Below, one piece after another: positions 62,147-64,000 of a stretch of 64,000 nt of DNA. A program made the position numbers and the translations under genes. The notes beneath the pieces are model-generated. The model saw nothing but the letters and a program-made list of their open reading frames with translations. It was not told where the DNA came from and made no database searches. Position 1 is the first letter of the stretch. Each line of letters starts with the position of its first letter. The stretch comes from Flavobacterium sp. 9R (lineage in GTDB: Bacteria; Bacteroidota; Bacteroidia; Flavobacteriales; Flavobacteriaceae), in the NCBI RefSeq assembly GCF_902506345.1, contig NZ_LR733413.1, forward strand, positions 3,173,198-3,237,197, read 5' to 3'.

Positions 62147-62971
62147 TTAGTTTTGAGTTGAAGATTCTCTAACATAAGGTTGGATTGTAATACCAGCAGC
62201 ATCAAAAGCCAATTTGCAATTTTCTAATGTTTCCGAGAATACTGCGCCAAAATCCTCATTTTTAGCCCACGGACGCACCGCTAGCTGAATGGCATTATCG
62301 GTTAAGTTTTTCACGCCCACTTCTGGTGCTGGGTTAGACAATACTTTTGGATTACTTCGCATAACTTCTGCAATAATCTCCTTAGCTTTTTTGATATCCG
62401 TTTCATACGAAATAGCGATGGTCAAGTCGGCTCTGCGTTGCCCTTGTGTCGAATAATTGATAATAGTTCCGTTGGATAAAATTCCATTGGGAATAAAAAT
62501 GGTTTGATTGTTTGCAGTAACCAGTTTGGTTACAAAAATTTGTATTTCTAAGACCGTGGCAATTTGACCTTGAGCTTCGATAGTATCTCCAACTTTGAAG
62601 GGTTTAAAAAGAATAATCAGCATTCCTCCTGCAAAATTAGAAAGAGAGCCTTGAAGTGATAAACCAACGGCCAATCCCATAGCTCCTAAGATGGCAACAA
62701 AAGAAGAGGTTTCTACGCCAAGCTTCGATATAAAAGCAATAAACAAAAGGATTCGCAATGCCCAAATCAGAATATCGGCTAAAAATTTTGTGAGTGTAGG
62801 ATCTAATTCTCTTTTGATCATTATTTTTTTGATCAACCGAGTGATTAATCGGATAGCGTAAATACCGACAATTAGAATTACAAATGCCGATATGATTTTT
62901 GGAGAATAATCAAGAACTGCATTCCAAAGTAGCGATGCGTAATTGGTTAATTGGTTTGGGTTTACTTCCAT
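62147..62971 (-). CDS. Small-conductance mechanosensitive channel, MscS family
   Basis: A 274-residue channel with three membrane helices; the pore helix shows the Gly/Ala pattern of MscS (AMGLAVGLSLQGSLSNFAGG). A beta domain (FKPFKVGDTIEAQGQIATV) and alpha-beta domain follow. It opens under membrane tension to release solutes in osmotic downshock. It is a single gene, divergent from nothing close and convergent with tsaB. Confidence 0.94.
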   Translation of the reverse strand: MEVNPNQLTNYASLLWNAVLDYSPKIISAFVILIVGIYAIRLITRLIKKIMIKRELDPTLTKFLADILIWALRILLFIAFISKLGVETSSFVAILGAMGLAVGLSLQGSLSNFAGGMLIILFKPFKVGDTIEAQGQIATVLEIQIFVTKLVTANNQTIFIPNGILSNGTIINYSTQGQRRADLTIAISYETDIKKAKEIIAEVMRSNPKVLSNPAPEVGVKNLTDNAIQLAVRPWAKNEDFGAVFSETLENCKLAFDAAGITIQPYVRESSTQN

Positions 62972-62987
62972 AATACCTGTTTTTAAT

Positions 62988-63015
62988 TAAAAAAACCTTC
63001 TCAATGAGAAGGTTT
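62988..63015 (-). terminator. Intrinsic terminator after the helical-repeat gene
   Basis: Read on the minus strand, AAACCTTCTCA pairs with TGAGAAGGTTT around a one-base centre, followed by T residues. It lies between the genes at 63046 and 62971. Confidence 0.82.
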
Positions 63016-63045
63016 GGTGATATGCAAAAGTACAATTTTCAGAAA

Positions 63046-63489
63046 TTATTTTGTAGCATCATCTACGTCTTTTTTAATTTCCTCTGCTTTTTCGGTTACA
63101 TCTTCTGCGGCTTTCTCTGTTGCTGCTGAAGTTTTTTCTTTTACTTGATCCACCAAGTCTCCTATCGCTGTTTCAGCTTTGTCTGCATATTCACTGATGG
63201 TTTCTTTGGCTTGATTGGCATATTCTTCTGCTTTTTCTATAACTGGAGCAGCGGCCGTGCTGACTTTATCGATAGTTTCGTCAGCTAATTTTTCTGCTTT
63301 TTCAAGGTATGGTGCAGTGGTCTCTTTTACCTTTTCTAAGGATTCATCTGCAAACTTAATGGCACTATCGATATGAGGCGCTGCGGCTTCTTTTACTTCT
63401 TCAAAAGTTGATTCTGCTTCTTTTGCTAACTCTGATGCAGATTCTTTTGCTGATCCAAATAGATTTTTAAAAAATGATGTTACTCCCAT
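63046..63489 (-). CDS. Amphipathic helical-repeat protein (apolipoprotein/LEA-like)
   Basis: A 147-residue protein rich in Ala, Glu and Lys and without cysteine. After a short N-terminus (MGVTSFFKNLFGSAKE) it consists of imperfect 11-residue-like repeats (EKAEKLADETIDKVS, EKAEEYANQAKETIS, EKAAEDVTEKAEEIK) that should form a long amphipathic helix. Such proteins resemble late-embryogenesis-abundant or YtxH-like stress proteins. No function is known; association with membranes or a role in desiccation or osmotic stress is a guess. It has its own terminator. Confidence 0.8.
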   Translation of the reverse strand: MGVTSFFKNLFGSAKESASELAKEAESTFEEVKEAAAPHIDSAIKFADESLEKVKETTAPYLEKAEKLADETIDKVSTAAAPVIEKAEEYANQAKETISEYADKAETAIGDLVDQVKEKTSAATEKAAEDVTEKAEEIKKDVDDATK

Positions 63490-63600
63490 GGTATTTGATA
63501 GTTAAAATTAGTATTACAATGATAAACAATTTATTATGAAAAGTTTTCTTTTTTGGTTTTAAAATAACTGAAAATTAACTATTTAAATATTTTGGAAATA

Positions 63601-63624
63601 AAAAAAGCGCCTCATTTGAGACGC
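63601..63624 (-). terminator. Intrinsic terminator after the NifU-like gene
   Basis: On the minus strand, GCGTCTCA pairs with TGAGGCGC (one G-T pair) and is followed by seven T. Confidence 0.82.
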
Positions 63625-63645
63625 CTAATGTGATGTAGACTCAAA

Positions 63646-64000
63646 TTATACTGCTTCTACTTTTATATTGTCATTATTCAACATGCTTTTTAGCATATTT
63701 TCAATCCCACTTTTTAAAGTGAAAGTTGAAGAAGGACATCCATTGCAAGCTCCTTGCATCATTACTTTTACAGTATCAGTTTGGTCGTCATAAGAATCAA
63801 AAACAATATTACCGCCATCGGCTGCTACAGCAGGTTTTACATATTCTTCTAAAATGTTGATGATCTTTTGAGAAGTTTCGTCAAGGCTGTCAAAGTTTGC
63901 ATCTTTTACCTTTTCGTCTTTTAATGCAATATCCAAAAGCGATTCGTCGATAACCGTTCCTCCATTTTCGATGAATTGCTTGATAAACGTTCTGAGCTCT
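63646..64000 (-). CDS. NifU-like Fe-S cluster scaffold, 5' end beyond window
   Basis: The C-terminal 118 codons of a NifU/Nfu protein. The open frame continues upstream past a TTG at 63936 to the window edge (reading ELRTFIKQFIENGGTVIDES), so the gene is cut, not short. The NifU domain carries GACNGCPSS, whose CxxC binds the 4Fe-4S cluster. The upstream residues match the end of the Nfu N-terminal domain found in the longer bacterial proteins. It should deliver Fe-S clusters to apo-enzymes in the cytoplasm. Confidence 0.9.
   Translation of the reverse strand, partial: ELRTFIKQFIENGGTVIDESLLDIALKDEKVKDANFDSLDETSQKIINILEEYVKPAVAADGGNIVFDSYDDQTDTVKVMMQGACNGCPSSTFTLKSGIENMLKSMLNNDNIKVEAV

Noticed and set aside
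1-64000. CRISPR arrays, insertion sequences, integrase genes, tRNA or rRNA genes
   Set aside because: No regularly spaced direct repeats, transposase or integrase proteins, or RNA gene sequences were found; the repeats present are small non-coding elements.

Overview
The window is AT-rich chromosomal DNA of a member of the Flavobacteriaceae, most likely a Flavobacterium. Evidence seen directly: SusC/SusD proteins, Bacteroidetes-type -7 promoter motifs (TAnnTTTG), genes for the type IX secretion/gliding proteins SprA and (probably) RemB, the ruvA-sprA-gcvH gene order, and almost no Shine-Dalgarno sites. No tRNA, rRNA, CRISPR array, insertion sequence or phage gene was seen.

Positions 1-32800 are a large accessory region for non-reducing disaccharides and fructans. 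It opens on the minus strand with two paralogous LacI-type regulators (the first cut by the window edge) and two GH13 alpha-glucosidases, one cytoplasmic and one periplasmic. A minus-strand operon follows (GH32 beta-fructosidase, MFS sugar porter, fructokinase), divergent from a periplasmic GH65 hydrolase. Next come SusC/SusD, a terminator, and a co-directional set of two very large FG-GAP/ASPIC-UnbV lipoproteins, a vanadium-haloperoxidase-like lipoprotein and an anchored SRPBCC/GyrI-like protein. After these lies a cytoplasmic sucrose cassette (SUT-type MFS importer, GH100-like invertase candidate, PfkB kinase), then an MFS transporter translationally coupled to a trehalase that resembles fungal neutral trehalases. 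Three tandem pairs of a CG-centred operator (core GAAAACGTTTTC or a close variant) lie at the GH32/GH65 divergent promoter, before susC and before the SUT-type importer. They predict one LacI-controlled regulon: extracellular fructan/sucrose cleavage, outer-membrane import, cytoplasmic import, hydrolysis and fructose phosphorylation.

Positions 32900-47500 are mostly housekeeping: a CBS-domain protein, malic enzyme (MaeB type), ruvA, sprA, gcvH, a VanZ-like protein, deoC and a RemB-like outer-membrane protein. Positions 47600-52700 are a cytochrome c oxidase assembly operon (ctaB, two subunit III proteins, subunit IV, two SCO-fold proteins of which one lacks the copper cysteines, a DUF420 protein and a small CxxC protein). 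A DUF4403 lipoprotein gene runs in the opposite direction. Positions 54300-61400 are a MacAB-TolC-like tripartite exporter with one ATPase, two different permeases, a TolC protein and two adaptors. The window closes with tsaB, a MscS channel, an amphipathic helical-repeat protein and the 3' part of a NifU-like gene that runs off the edge.

Several starts were moved from the longest open frame. The GH100-like gene starts at 27440, because the upstream 138 bases are an intergenic palindromic repeat. gcvH, coxIV, the DUF4403 gene and tolC also start at internal ATGs. The most interesting items are the shared operator pairs, the SusCD/FG-GAP/haloperoxidase-like cluster with no known function, the fungal-type trehalase with an EF-hand-like loop, and a structured repeat found twice, one copy lying in the probable leader of the sucrose importer.
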